Assembly (NCBI RefSeq): GCF_947179515.1
Contig: NC_067481.1
Coordinates: 28,290,086 to 28,354,085, forward strand
Direction: 5' to 3'
From: Apodemus sylvaticus
Taxonomy: Eukaryota; Chordata; Mammalia; Rodentia; Muridae
Length of the DNA stretch: 64,000 nucleotides
Part shown: one piece after another, positions 23,230 to 35,406 of the stretch
Position numbering within the stretch: position 1 is the stretch's first letter
How the letters are laid out: each line of letters begins with the position of its first letter
Made by a program: the position numbers and the translations under genes
The notes under the pieces: model-generated
Told to the model about the DNA's origin: nothing
Seen by the model: the letters and a program-made list of their open reading frames with translations, nothing else
Databases searched by the model: none

Positions 23230-24455
23230 CCCTCTTCCTCCCTTCTTCAGTCAGTTCTCAGCCCCTCAAAAAATACCTGATACTGTAGGGGAGCCGTGGT
23301 GGTTGGAGTGTAGGAAGTACCTCACCAGACACCATTCCTGTCCCTGTGAAAGACACACACAGTCCAACAAGGGAGTCTGTTCTACTGCATCCTGAGTGCT
23401 GGGACAAAAACCCCAAACAGGGGACTTTAGAGAGTTCTGTCCCAGGAGGGGGTGGGCTGAGACTGCTCACATAAGGAGGCCAGGCCTGTTCTCTTTAAGG
23501 AAGGCACACTGAGCTAATTGTGGAAGAGGAGAAGTAGAATGTGGCAGGCAAAGGGTCAAGATTTTGGTCAAGGGTCAGGGTTTGCAAGGTCCTGGAGGAG
23601 ACTGGCCTCAGAACCACAGAATCCTTATCACAGGGCATGCTTTCTCAGTTCTGAGCACCAGAGGTGTGACATAAAGGTATTGGCCAAGTTGCTCCTTTCA
23701 GAGACTCTGGGAGTGGGGGCCAGCAGTTCTTAGCATCCCTGAGCTGAGATCTGTCCTCAAATCACTACCTGTGACTTTGCAAAATCTGTCTGATATGGAC
23801 ATTCTTCAACACCAAAGACTCAACCCCAAACAGATCCTCATGTTAATTACTTAAAACAAGGACATTGATGTGTGGAAATTTCCATCAAGGTAAACCTTTG
23901 TTTTGGAAGCTCCTTAAGATAGAGAAATTTCTATGCAGGGAAGTAAACAACTCAAAGACTTCAGGAAGTACCTGAAACTGACAAGATTCACTGCTCTCTT
24001 CCTCCTTAAGCATACATAAGCAGTAAGGACAGCTGAAAGTTGCTTTCTGATCAGCAAAGCTACCTCAAGAAGCTCAGTCCAGCAGCTGAGCTCCCTGATA
24101 GAGACACTCTCCAAACCTGTTGAGCTGCACACATGCTGTCTACTAGGCTACAGGTTTCCAGCCTTGTGAGCCGTTACAATGTTGGGGTAGACTTTTGGTA
24201 ATACACCTATCTTTGATCCATTTCTGCTCCTATAAATCATCCCTCACCCATTCTTTTGTAAGTAACCACAATAAAACTTACTGCCTCACCAGTTTGGCCT
24301 TTGGTGGTCTCCTTACTTTGATTTTCTATCTCAGAAAAGACCATGTTGGTTCATGGATTCCCAAGAGCAGTGTCACACAACAGACCTTATCACAAATAAG
24401 GCCTCTTCCTGAGCTTCCAGGGAACAATTTAGGGAGCTAAAGAAGTAAGAAAATG
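23230..24455. repeat. Spacer X, LTR-like segment and flanks
   Basis: About 23750-24390 looks like an old LTR: it has a CTATAAA-type box (tcctataaatcatcc), then an aataaaac signal about 40 bases on. The same segment is at about 46680-47300. Bases 23230-23750 align with about 46165-46680 and show nothing recognisable. Confidence 0.4.
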
Positions 24456-24960
24456 AGGCTGGAGAGATGGCAAAGTGGCTAAGAGCACTGACTTTCTAGA
24501 GGTCCTGAGTTCAATCACCAAAACCACATGGTAATTTAAAGCCATCTGTAATCGGGATCTAATTCTTGCTTCTGCTGTGTCTGAAGACAGCGGCCATGTA
24601 CTTCTACATATAAAATGAATAATTGTTGAAGAAGAAGAAGAAGAAGAAGAAGAAGGAGAAGGAGAAGGAGAAGGAGAAGGAGAAGGAGAAGGAGAAGGAG
24701 AAGGAGAAGGAGAAGGAGAAGGAGAAGGAGAAGGAGAAGAAGAAGAAGAAGAAGAAGAAGAAGAAGAAGAAGAAGCGAGAGAACAAACCCCTGGGTATTT
24801 CTGACAAGAGAGGAATGAAAGTAATTTAGCTCCCTTGAGGGATGCTGCAGTGTTTAAGAGCACCTGCTGCTCTTCTCCGGGTCTTGAGTTTGATTCTCTG
24901 CAGTAGTCCCAAGGCATGTGATTCACATACACATGTGTGCAATACATAGATTCCACATAA
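24456..24960 (+). repeat. B2 SINE, long purine tract, B2-related fragment
   Basis: A B2 (about 24456-24627) runs into a pure purine tract at 24628-24775, laid out as (GAA)n, then (GGAGAA)n, then (GAA)n. A B2-related fragment follows (about 24828-24960). The paralogous site at about 47370-47880 has an interrupted GA-rich tract. Confidence 0.8.
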
Positions 24961-25054
24961 AGTAAACATTATAAAGACCAAAACCAACACCCAGAACAGC
25001 AAATCTCAAAATAAATTCCCACCCCATCTCACACCATCCTCATAGTATAATGAA

Positions 25055-25450
25055 TGTTCTTGGTTGTCAACTCAACTGTATCTGGCGTTGATTAAAATCT
25101 AACTGGTTGTGTACACCTGTGAGGGATTTTTTTTTTCTTAAATAATTGAAGTACTAAGAGTCACTCTTACATAGAACTTTGAGGCAGGAAAATACACCTT
25201 AAATCTGAGGCATTTCATTCCTTATTGGCATTAGATTTTACTTCTTCAGTATTCTGGTGCACACTGAAGCCCAGTGGAGACATCCGGCCTTGTGATCTGA
25301 CTGACTACTCTATTCTTGGACTCCCCATTGGTAGACAGCCATTGTAAGCTTAGCCAAACTCCAGCCTGGAAGCCATTCCAAAAATCCTTTTTCTATATAG
25401 AGAGAGTCATTGTATCATTTCTGTTCCTCTAGAGAACTCTGACTCCTATA
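25055..25450 (+). repeat. Medium-reiterated rodent repeat
   Basis: Starts ttcttggttgtcaactcaac and ends tctagagaactctgactcct. I recognise this as a common mouse interspersed element of a few hundred bases, class unsure (a non-autonomous DNA or RMER-type repeat). The second copy is at about 47960-48380. Confidence 0.5.
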
Positions 25451-25572
25451 AAGGGCTGGTGGGAACATTCCCCACTCAAGTAAATCTGGAAAAGGCCAAT
25501 GCGATCCGCTCACACTGAAAATCCCTGACTCACCTGAGGTGAGGAGCTGAGGAGTCGGCCACAGAAGGAAAC

Positions 25573-25788
25573 TGCTTCACCCTTCTGTGATACAGTGCTT
25601 CCCTGTGTTAGTGACCACAAAATCCTGTCCTCCTGTCCCTCATCCCTAGGGAGTGCTACCTTCTCTCCATTCCACAGAAACATGGGTGGAAAGTGGCCTT
25701 GCCTTATTATCAATACAACTGGGAGAACTGACTTTCAGACTCCTATAATGGAGACATTACAAAGAAGTGCAGAAGTGGGTGCTATTGT

Positions 25789-25831
<43 letters not shown>

Positions 25832-26403
25832 AGGTAACCCTGGTCATCCCAAAAATCACTCTGTATGCTGAACCATTCTGTCATGTATTTTAATTGCTGC
25901 AGTGGTTACATACATTTCCAGATGGGACCCTGGCATGGTGGTGCTTCACCCTTCTATAATACAGTGCTTCCCTGTGTTAGTGACCACAAAATCCTGTCCT
26001 CCTGTCCCTCATCCCTAGAGAGTGCTGACTTCTCCCCATTCCACAGAACAGTGGCTGGAAAGTGGCCTTGCCTCATTATCAACAAGCACCTGAGGAAAGG
26101 GCACAGAGCCTGGGGAGCTGGGCTTCACACTCCTCCTAAGACAGAGATGGAGACAAGACTAAGAAGTGGAGGCCTGCTTGCTACTGGGTAGGGTGTGTAC
26201 CAGAGAGAGATTCAAGGAAGTGTGACTGCTTTGTATTGGGTGCAGTGTATGTGTGTGTGTGTGTGTGTGTGTCTGTGACTGTGTGGTGTGTAGCACTGGC
26301 CATTCTGGCACTCGCTCTGTATGCTGAACCTTCCTGTCATCATGTACTTTCATCATGTAACTACAGTGGTTACATACATTTCCAGATGTGACCTTGGCAT
26401 GGT
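25573..26403 (+). repeat. Local tandem duplication in spacer X
   Basis: The segment at about 25573-25945 is repeated at about 25946-26403; both carry atacagtgcttccctgtgtt and a (GT)n tract. The paralogous spacer has this segment once (about 48500-48980), so the doubling followed the block duplication. Confidence 0.7.
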
Positions 26404-28325
26404 GGTACATTCATTGATTCCAGCACTTAGGAAGGGGAAACAAGTAGATCTCTGTGAGTTCCAGGCCAGCCTAGTTGGCATGGTCTATACAGTAGGTTCT
26501 GGGACAGCCAGGGTTACACAGTGAGACCTTTCCTCAAACAAAGGAACAAACAAACACAACTCACACAAATACAAAAAAGAGAAAGGATGTGTGTAGGGGG
26601 AAATATATGACATAAAATACAATAGAATTATAGTTTTTACCCAAGTCGTTTCCTGATGTTGGTATTTTACACAACATGTAACCATCAGCCACCACAAGAG
26701 AATGTAACCTGTGGGAGAAGCTTGGTAAATGGAGCTTGGCACTATGTGTGTACATGTGAATATATGTATGTATCTATGTGTTGTATGTGTGTTATATATA
26801 AGTGTTGTATATGGGTGTATATGTTGTATGTGTGTGTGTTGTGTATATAATTTTTTGCTAGTTTTGCCAACTTTATCCAGCCTAGAATCACAGGAAGAGC
26901 CTCGATGAGGACTGTTTCCATCAGACTAGCCTGTGGGCAGGACCATGGCAGTTCTCTTGTATTGACTGGAGGGGGAAGGCCCGCCCTAAACGAGAGTGGC
27001 ACCTCTGGTAGCAGCTCAGATAAAGGGAGCTGAGAGAAGCAAGCTTTGCCTTCTACCTCCTTGCCCTTCATACTCGCTGGTCAGTTCATCTACTCTGGTG
27101 CTGCTTCTGCTGCTTCCTCCAGTGACATTAGAATTGGCTCCTGTGTCCCCCAAGGTGCTTTTTGTCAGGATGATTGTCACAGTGGTGAAGCTGGGACTGT
27201 GAACACGTGTATTCTGCATTGGGTGCCCTCTCTCTGTTACACGTGGAGGTCAGAGGGCTGCTGAGACACCTGCTTCTCTTCCATCTACTACATGTATGTA
27301 CATGGAGTCTCTGGGACCCACCCACCAGCACTGTGTTAACAATTAATTTATGTGACCATGATCTGCTTGTTACCTGGGTGCTGGAAATTCAAACTCAGGT
27401 CCCCACAGTTGTGGAGGAAGCACTTCCCCTCAGCAATCTCTGCAGGGCTCTAATTACTCCAGGCCCAGGTGCTTGACTGTGAATTTTGTCTTTTTTTATT
27501 TTGGTTTTTTTGAGACAAGATTTCTCTGTGTAGCCCTGGCTCTACTGGAACTGACTCTGTAGATCAGGCCGTCCTAGAACTCAGAAATCTGCCTGCCTCT
27601 GCCTCTGCCTCCCAAGTGCTGGAATTAAAGCATCCACCACCCAGGCCTGACTTTGACTGTGACTTCTCAATGCTGCCCCGTCAGACTGCATAGTGGAATT
27701 ACAGGCATGTGAACTGTGTCCTGTCTCCTGCTGCCTTGTTGTACAGTTTATGACCTATTGCACTATACTGAATTAAACATTAATAGATTTTTAAAATGCT
27801 CTGTTACCATTATAATATTTATTATTTCTGTGTATGGGTGTTTTGACTGCTCATATGTCTGTGCACCAAGTGCCTGGTGGCCAGGGAAGCCAGAAGACCA
27901 GGATCCCCTGGAACTGGAGTTATAGATAGTCGGGAATTGTCAAGTCACTGCCGGGAATTGAACCCTGGTCCTCTGCAGAAGCATCCAGTGCTCTTAACTC
28001 CTGAGCCATCTCTCCAAACCCTGAAAGATTATTTTAATAACTCAGTTTTCAGCCACTGGGCTCTAGAGCTTTTCATGGTGGCCAAAGACATTTGAGTGGA
28101 TGCAGATCTTGTTCCTCCTGGCCAGGAAGGAGCTTTATTTAAACTGTAGGAATTTCAGTGTCACAGCAAGAATTAGCTGATCTTTCACTGCAGAGATGAA
28201 TGGAAGATAATGGAGTTGTACTCACCCTCAGGGATGGGCACGTGGCTCCTGCTCACACCAGAGAAGATTGTACGAAGGAACAGGTCAACTTCTGAGGTGG
28301 TGGCACTGCACCAGTGTGGGGCTGG

Positions 28326-28391
<66 letters not shown>

Positions 28392-28650
28392 CAGAGAGAG
28401 AGACAGAGACAGAGACGGAGAGGGAGAGGGAAAGGGAGAGGGAAAGGTAGAGGGAGAGTAGATGGATCTCAGGGCTCTGTCCCAGTCTCACCTCCTACCA
28501 TGTGTGGAGGGGTCATTTCCAGTCATCCTCCCACACAGGTGACTGTCCTCCCTCTTCTAATTTGACCTTACCTGTGGTGAGGAACACATAATGGACAGCA
28601 GAGGGGGCTGCTGAGCCATTCAGGGGCAAAGGTGCTTGTCTGTTGGATTT

Positions 28651-28681
<31 letters not shown>

Positions 28682-29030
28682 CATTCATTCATTCAATATA
28701 GGGTTTCTCTGTGTAGCCCTGGCTGTCCTGGAACTCACTCTATAGACAAGGCTGGCCTTGAACTGAGATATCTGCCTGCCTCTGCCTCCCAAGTCCTAGG
28801 ATCAAAGACGTGTGCCAACACCAACCGACCATTTTTTTGTTCTTAAGCTTCATTTATTTAATGTACACTGTAGCTGTCTTCAGACACACCAGAAGAGGGC
28901 ATCAGATCTCATTACAGATAGTTGTGAGCACCATGTGGTTGCTGGGAATTGAATTCTGGACCTTCAGAAAAGAGCAATCAGTGCTCTTAAGGCCTCTTAG
29001 GACCCTCTCTCCAGTGTGTCTGCTCCATTT
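26393..29030. repeat. Spacer X, right part: B1s, hAT-like element, B3, (CA)n(GA)n
   Basis: B1 + (about 26393-26545), TATG/TGTG-rich tract (about 26744-26850) and an RCHARR1/hAT-Charlie-like element (about 26855-27150). Then antisense B1 (about 27495-27645), antisense B3 (about 27820-28022), (CA)n (28328-28377) joined to a GA-rich tract (to about 28458), (GATT)n (about 28650-28697), antisense B1 (about 28694-28830) and antisense B2 (about 28848-29020). Paralogue: about 48970-51940. No gene seen. Confidence 0.65.
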
Positions 29031-30111
29031 ACATAGAGGGACAGAGTGATAGCTGCTTTGGAAAGAGGCAAGACCTTCATTCCTGTCTACTTCATTCTGC
29101 CACAAACAAAGCCAGCTCGTGTTTATTTGCTATTGCTGTATGCCGGACCCTGGGCAACTGGGGATGGGGATGAGAACTGCACAACTGACCCTGGGGAGGA
29201 AGGAGAGAAAGGTGCTCGGTTTTGTATTAAGAAGCAATTCACATCATCCCTTCAGAGTCTGTGTGTGTCATTTCATTTGTCCCCGACTCATCCGTCCTCC
29301 TTTTACAAATGAATTCAGAGACCGTTAGAGGTTTATGTTCACACAGCCAGCCAGCCAGCCACAAGTGGCCTATCTGCTAAAATGACTCAGTACTGCCCCT
29401 GTAGGCAGGACCCCGCTACAGCAAGTGTTCACCCTCCTTGGAAGAGGCCACAGCCCTGTGCTGTTGGTGCCATAGACACAGAGGAGTTTAAGTAGAGTGT
29501 GGAGAAGCAAGAGATGGAGGATAAAATGCCCAGGGAGGAAACAGAACACAGCCAGCTCTTCCTCCCCAGGGTCTGCTAGGCAGGTCTAGGCAAGGTCTCC
29601 CTCCTCCCAAGTCCAGCTGAGTGATCCTCCAAGAGGGCTGCAGCCCCCCTGGCTGAGATGCAGTCACTTGAGCTGCGTGTGGGGGGTCTCAGAACCTGCA
29701 TGGTCATAACTGTGACTCAGCCCTCATGTCCTCTGTGAGTTGGCCTTCCTGGCCTCTGCACTCCAGCTGCTTTCTCTGAGAAGGCATGGGTGGCCAGATG
29801 ACCTCCAGGCCCTTACAGCCAGACCCTATGAGGAACCACAGACAATCAACTCCTTCAGCAAAGGAGACTGGATATCAAGAATGCGTGGGGACTTTGTCGG
29901 TGTTGGAAACCGAGGCTGGAATTTGGTGTGGAAACTAGAATGCCACAAAGACTTCAGAAGTTCTCTGGGTCTTCCTGCCTCTGCTCCTCAGCATGCAAGA
30001 GGATATCCATGCATGCACGCACATGCCACCCTGTCAGGGCTATCTCACTGGGTAGGGTGGGGCTGCAGTCCTAGAGTGGGCCCCTTGTGTCTCTGAACAA
30101 GAGCAGATCCT
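29031..30111. other. Single-copy interval, no gene recognised
   Basis: No paralogue elsewhere in the window and little repeat content. A 118-codon + frame (29740-30096) has no recognisable domain, signal peptide or splice context. It could be genuine unique genomic sequence or an unrecognised old repeat. Confidence 0.4.
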
Positions 30112-31105
30112 CTGCCAGGCAGTGGTGGCACACACCTTTGATCCATCATCTTGTGTTTGAATGTATGACCGTGTAACTTATTGAAGAGACATTATTTTAA
30201 ATTGTATTTCTTATAAGTCCAATCTCCAGGCCAAGATTCACACAAAACACCATGCCAATTTAGAAGCATCTTAGAGGCCTGTATTCCATGGGTTGCGTCA
30301 TGCCTCGTGTAGCTAGTTAAGATGGCTCCGACACTGAATCACCAGTTTTAAACTAACCTTTTCTTAATAACACTATACCTTTTAAATCATAACCAATTAA
30401 TTTATAACTCTATAGTCAAGATATGCAAAATATTTATATATAACATTTAAGACTAATCAGAAATAAAAATGAAGCTATCATACAAATCTCATAAATTTAA
30501 ACCAAATACATTTTTTTAGCTGTAACTTTAGGGTAATAAAGCAGTTTGAACCCAATCACCATCATGATAGAAATTTTTCTAGGAAAATTAATCATTTCCA
30601 TTTGTCTGGCTGCTGGCTCTTTAAGAAGCAGCTTTTTCCCCAGCTGTCTTTGACTCCTACCTTAGAATGTGAGGCACCTCAAATTAGCCTCCTCTGTGTA
30701 AACTGAAATTGGCAGGACTGCCAGCAAGATAACACCTTTTTACCATTTTTTTTACATAAAACATAAAAACAACCAATCATTCGGTCAAACAAAACAATGG
30801 ACAACACAAATTAACACACATATGAACAAGTTTTCGTGCACCAAAGACAAACAACAGACAGAGAGGAAACTTGCTGTCCCAAAGAGATCCAAATATCTTA
30901 ACCTGAACTAAGAAGATCTCCAGTAGGTTTCAGAGAGAAAACAGGGCATATCTCATTTCCTCTCCTCACTAGGAGAGTTTTGAAATAGCTTCTAACCATT
31001 ATTATTTTTATTTTTTGATACTATGTCCTACACATGGAAAAACTGCTTTTCTGAAACCTGCTTTTTCTCTTGTTTAAGATTTAACAAGGGGGAAGGAGGA
31101 TGCCT
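30112..31105. repeat. AT-rich unclassified segment interrupting a B1
   Basis: A B1 start (about 30112-30143, gtggcacacacctttgatcc) breaks off and about 0.95 kb of AT-rich sequence follows up to a (TTTTG)n run. It contains several aataaa motifs and a ctggctctttaagaag segment. This looks like an inserted old retroelement, perhaps antisense, but I cannot name it. It is absent from the paralogous spacer. Confidence 0.35.
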
Positions 31106-32892
31106 AGTTTTGTTTTGTTTTGTTTTGTTTTGTTTTGTTTTGTTTCAAGACAGGGTTCCTCAGTATAGCCCTGGCTGTCTTCACTCTGTAGACCAGGCTG
31201 GCCTCAAACTCAGAAATCTGCCTGCCTCTGCCGGTTAAGTACTGGGATTAAGGACGTGTGCCACCACTGCCCGGCTTTCTCTTTTTTCTTTTCAAAGTTT
31301 TTCAAACTAATTTTTTATATCTATTTATTTCACTCTCTCTGTCTTCAGACACACCAGAAGAGGGCATAAGATCCCCATTATAGATGGTGGTGAGCCACCA
31401 TGTGGTTGCTGGGAATTGAACTCAGGACCTCTGGAAGAACTCAGTGCTCTTAACAGCTGAGCCATCTCTCCAGCCCAAAGATTTATTTTTATTTTATGTC
31501 TGTGAGTACACTGTCAGTGTCTTCATACACACCAGAAGAGGGCATGGGATCACTGTACAGAACGTTGTGAGCCACCATGTGGGTGCTGGGAATTGAACTC
31601 AGGACTTCAGTAGCTGCTGAGTTCTACTGCTTCTGGCGATGGAACATGGCCCTCCTTCTTCTATTACCATCTCTCTGTTCCCCAGCTTTCTCTCTCTGCC
31701 TAAACTTGGCTTTCCTGGAACTTGCTCTGTAGATTGACCTTGAACTCAGAGACCTGCATGCCTCTGTCTCCTGGAATGCTGGGATTAAAGGCATGTACCA
31801 GCATGCCTGTATTTAAGCTTTTCTTTACCTAAAACCTGCTTTCTCCCAGGCAGGCCTTGAACTCATAGATCTGTTTGGCTTTGTCTCCTGGGATTAAAGG
31901 TGTGCACTCTATACCTGGACCTAAATGAAGCTGGGCAGGATCTCACTCCCAAATCCCTTAATCTGCTCTCTCCAAGAGCATAGGATTCAGCTACATTTCA
32001 CTTCCTGGTGCCCTGCTAATACTGGAACCATATATTTTCTATTTTTCCTTTCTTAGCATGAATACTTAACCAGAGAACAAAGTTTCTGCCTGGGCTTTTT
32101 GAGACTTCCTTTGTCAATGCAATTCATCTAAGTCTTGTCATCTTAGCCTTAGGCCAACCCTTTAGACCAGGCAAAAAATCACTACATTCTTCACCAAAAT
32201 ATAACAAAAATACTTTCTAAATGACATACTGAAATTTTTCATTGAAATGTCTTGGTCCAGGTCCTCACAATTCAAATCCTTCTCACTAACAAAGTCTTCT
32301 GCATTCCTCCTAGACTGGCTCATTAAGCCCTACTTAAGGCATTCTTTTGCTTTCCAAATCCAAAGTCCCCAAATCCACTTTCTTTCAAAGAAAAGCATGG
32401 TCAGGCCTACCACAGCAATAACCCACTCCTGGTACCCACTTCTGTCTTAGTTAGGGTTTTACTGCTGTGAACAGATACCATGACCAAGGCAAGGTCTTGA
32501 ATTTTAAAATTTTATTTTAAAGGGTTTTTTTAAAATATATATATATATTGGATGGTGGAGGCAAAAACTTTTAATCCCAGACTCTGGATGCAGATGGAGG
32601 TGGATCTCTTGAGTTGAGGGCCAGTCTGGTCTACAGAGTGAGTTTCAGGACAACCAGAGTTACACAGAGAAGCCCTGTATTGAAAAACATAAAATGGGGT
32701 TGACGAGAGTGAGCAGAAGTCCTGAATTCAAATTCCCAGCAATTACTTGATGGCTCACAACCATCAGTATAGCTACAGTGTATTCATATACATAAAATAA
32801 ATTAAAAAATGAAAATCTAAAATGATAACCAAAGATATTTGAATTATATTCATTTACTCTCTCTCTGTCTCTCTGTCTCCCCCAAGCCCCGT

Positions 32893-32929
<37 letters not shown>

Positions 32930-33731
32930 CAGTAAAGTGTATGGACCTTACTTTCTCCTTCTACTACATGGGTCCCAGAGATCAAATTAAGGTTTTCAAG
33001 GCTGGATGTGATGGCACAGGCCTTTAATAACTGAATTCAGGAGGCAGAGGCAGGGGGATCTCTGTGATCTGGAGGATAGCTTCATCTACAGAGTGAGTGC
33101 CAGGACAGCCAGGCTCTGTACAGAGACCCTGTGTCAGAAAACACTACCAACAAAGTAAACAAAGCAAAATTCAAGTTTTCGGGCTTGGTGGTATCCACAT
33201 TCACGGAGCAACTCACCTGGCCACCCTTACTGGTTTGTTTTGTGTGAAATTTATTTGTTTCCTTTTTAAGTGTCTGAGTATTTATGGCATAGATGTATGT
33301 GCACCCTATGCATGCCTGGTGTCCTCAGAGTTCAGAAGCCCGCAGCATCTAGAACTAGAGTTTCAGGTGCCTTTGAGCCACCATGTATACAGATGCTGGA
33401 AACAGAATCCAGGTCCAAGGACATCTGCTCTCCAACTCTAAGTCATCTTTCCAGACTGTTCTCCCTCCCAACCAACACAGGGTTTCTCTGGTAGTCTTGG
33501 CTGACCTGGAACTTGTTCTATGGACCAGGCTAGTCTCAGTAACCCACCTGTCTCTTGTCTCTGGAATGCTGGGATCTAAAGGCTTGTGCTACCAACACCT
33601 GGCTTTTTTTTTTTTTTTAAATTTAATCCTGGCTGGCCAGAATCTCACTAATTATACCCCACTAGCTTTGACCTCACAGAGATTTGCCTTCTTATCCTTG
33701 GTGGGATTAAAGGTTGGGCAACCACGCCCTG
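31106..33731. repeat. SINE-rich segment before copy 3
   Basis: The unit pattern resumes: antisense B1 (about 31106-31277), antisense B2 elements (about 31300-31478 and 31480-31630) and the old repeat to about 32480. Then B1 + (about 32548-32692), (GT)n (about 32889-32930), B1 + (about 33000-33148), B3-like (about 33270-33465) and antisense B1 (about 33475-33604 and 33640-33731). The young B1 seen at 6088 is absent here. Confidence 0.65.
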
Positions 33732-33748
33732 TTCTAATCACTATTTAA
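33722..33748 (+). promoter_or_regulatory. Putative promoter of copy 3: CCACGCCC and TATTTAA
   Basis: TATTTAA at 33742-33748 is 261 bases before the ATG. The shorter distance comes from a deletion of about 40 bases in the 5' leader, just after the ctctgctcc sequence. Confidence 0.4.
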
Positions 33749-34002
33749 GCACAGCACAGCAGAGGGACATCCAGAGCGCTCTGCTCCCCAATTCCTAATT
33801 CCTCAAACTCAAGCAAGGCCAGGTCTTCTCTACTTCCCTTTTCTGAGCTCTAGGTCAGCTTAAAGCCCTGGTCCTGCCCAGGTCTGGTGTGGTAACTGAG
33901 CCCCTATTTTGAGGCTGGGAGCCATAGGAGGAGGGAAGTTGGGAAGGTCTTGCCCTGTCACTCTGTCCTTACACACAGAAGCTCAGTGGGCCCCTTGCAG
34001 GG

Positions 34003-35406
34003 ATGAAGGACAACTGTGTTGTGGGCACACTCACCTTGATCTTTGGCCTGCTTTCCAGTCTCCAAGGAGTAAGCACCAATGAGGTAAGCCAGTCTTCTGT
34101 GACTTTGGGAGGACCCTATGGGGCAGAGGCTTATCCCTGGCCATGGCGGTTGGAGGGAGGGAGAGTCTGAGACCCACTGTGTGGAACAATTTCTGAGCAG
34201 AGACTAGCCTAAAGTTCTTTGTGACAGAGTTTCTTGTTCCCAATCTGGCCTCAAACTGGCTTTGTAGTCTTGAATAGTTCTGTGTTCTCCTGAGTTCTGT
34301 CATGCTGGACAAGCACCACTGGTTTACATAAACCTACCTGATTTACTGCCACGTTGGAGAAGCATTCTCACACCTGAGACCCAACACCCAGGCTTTGAGC
34401 AATGACCTTGTCTTTTTTTCTTCCACAGGGTGTAAACACATGTGACAGCTTGTAAGTATGGAACTTTGTCTAGAATTGTCAGTAAAAGGAAAGCAGGGTG
34501 GGCGTGGGGGAACCTGCCTGTGCTCAGAATCAGCCCTGGATAAGGGGACAGACACCTAATTCCTATCACTTTTGCTGACACCATAGCCCCTCTCAGCTTC
34601 CCCAATCTCAGGATCTGCTGCTAATCCCAAAACTTTCACAGCTGGGGGAGGGGGAGTCACATGGGCAATGTCCCACTGCTGCCTCCCATGGAAGAACAGC
34701 ACCATGACCATTCTGAATGAACAACAATGGCATCCTGCCCTGATGAACTCTGAACTCAGGCCTGGAGGAAAGACACTGATTCCTCCCAGTGAACCCAGGA
34801 TAGAACTGTACTCCACACCCACAGGGGGTGGCTCTCAATCTGAGGGTCTAAGAGTCTAGGGAAACAGGGACCCTTTTGTTGGATACTCTGATGCCATCAG
34901 TATCTTCCCATGTCTCCTTGTCCTGACTAGAAGCTGCCCCAAAGGATTCACATGCTGTGACAATGAATGCTGCCCAGAAAGAAATGTCTGGGATCCTGCA
35001 AATGACCCCTTCAGGTAAGCTGGGGGTCACCACCTCTGGGCATCATTCACTGAGGGCTGAGTCCACCAGAGACAAGGTGGGGGTGGGTGATGGAAGGGGT
35101 TTGGCAAGGGAGCATGGCCTAGGCACTCATGACAATATTCTCCCCCTCCCTAGGTTCCTGTTCATCATCTTATTGATCATGGTTGCCCTCTTGTTCATCT
35201 ATGGGCTACTACTGGAGTGCTTCTGTCCCAATAGTAGAAGAGATCAGTATGACACCCGAACCGGGGATCCTCAGAAAACCAGAGAACCACCCTTCACTGC
35301 TCCCCTAGAGAGCATTTGTGTCAGCTCCTTGAATCCCCCACCACGCTACAGTCAGGTGTGTCTTTCTGTCCCAATACCTATAGGAAATGCCTATGTAACC
35401 CTGTGA
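34003..35406 (+). CDS. Tmem92-like: Tmem92-like copy 3, exon 4 fused to the end of exon 5
   Basis: Coding exons 34003-34083, 34429-34451, 34931-35014 and 35154-35406 give 146 aa. Signal peptide 1-22; cysteines 32, 37, 43, 44, 48 and 49; membrane span about 64-83. The span has one extra Leu codon compared with type II copies (YGLLLECFC), shared with copy 5. PPRY lies at 125-128. A deletion of about 225 bases (relative to copy 5) has removed most of intron 4, its acceptor and the first two thirds of exon 5. The exon 4 frame now runs through former intron sequence (VCLSVPIPI) and rejoins the family end as GNAYVTL before the normal stop. The second Tyr motif is lost. A type I copy. It can still make a membrane adaptor with one PPxY motif; whether it is expressed is unknown. 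Confidence 0.75.

Noticed and set aside
22975..23280. 101-codon frame with a long poly-Leu run
   Set aside because: The Leu run is the (CTC)n microsatellite; the flanks show no gene features.
24429..24956. 175-codon Ser/Pro-rich frame and poly-Lys/Glu frames at the purine tract
   Set aside because: Produced by the GAA/GGAGAA microsatellite.
28185..28565. Frames rich in Thr-His, Val-Cys or Arg-Glu around the (CA)n(GA)n tracts (also 51191-51508)
   Set aside because: Low-complexity translation of dinucleotide repeats.
29740..30096. 118-codon + frame in single-copy sequence
   Set aside because: No known domain, signal peptide, membrane span or splice context, and no paralogue to test conservation.
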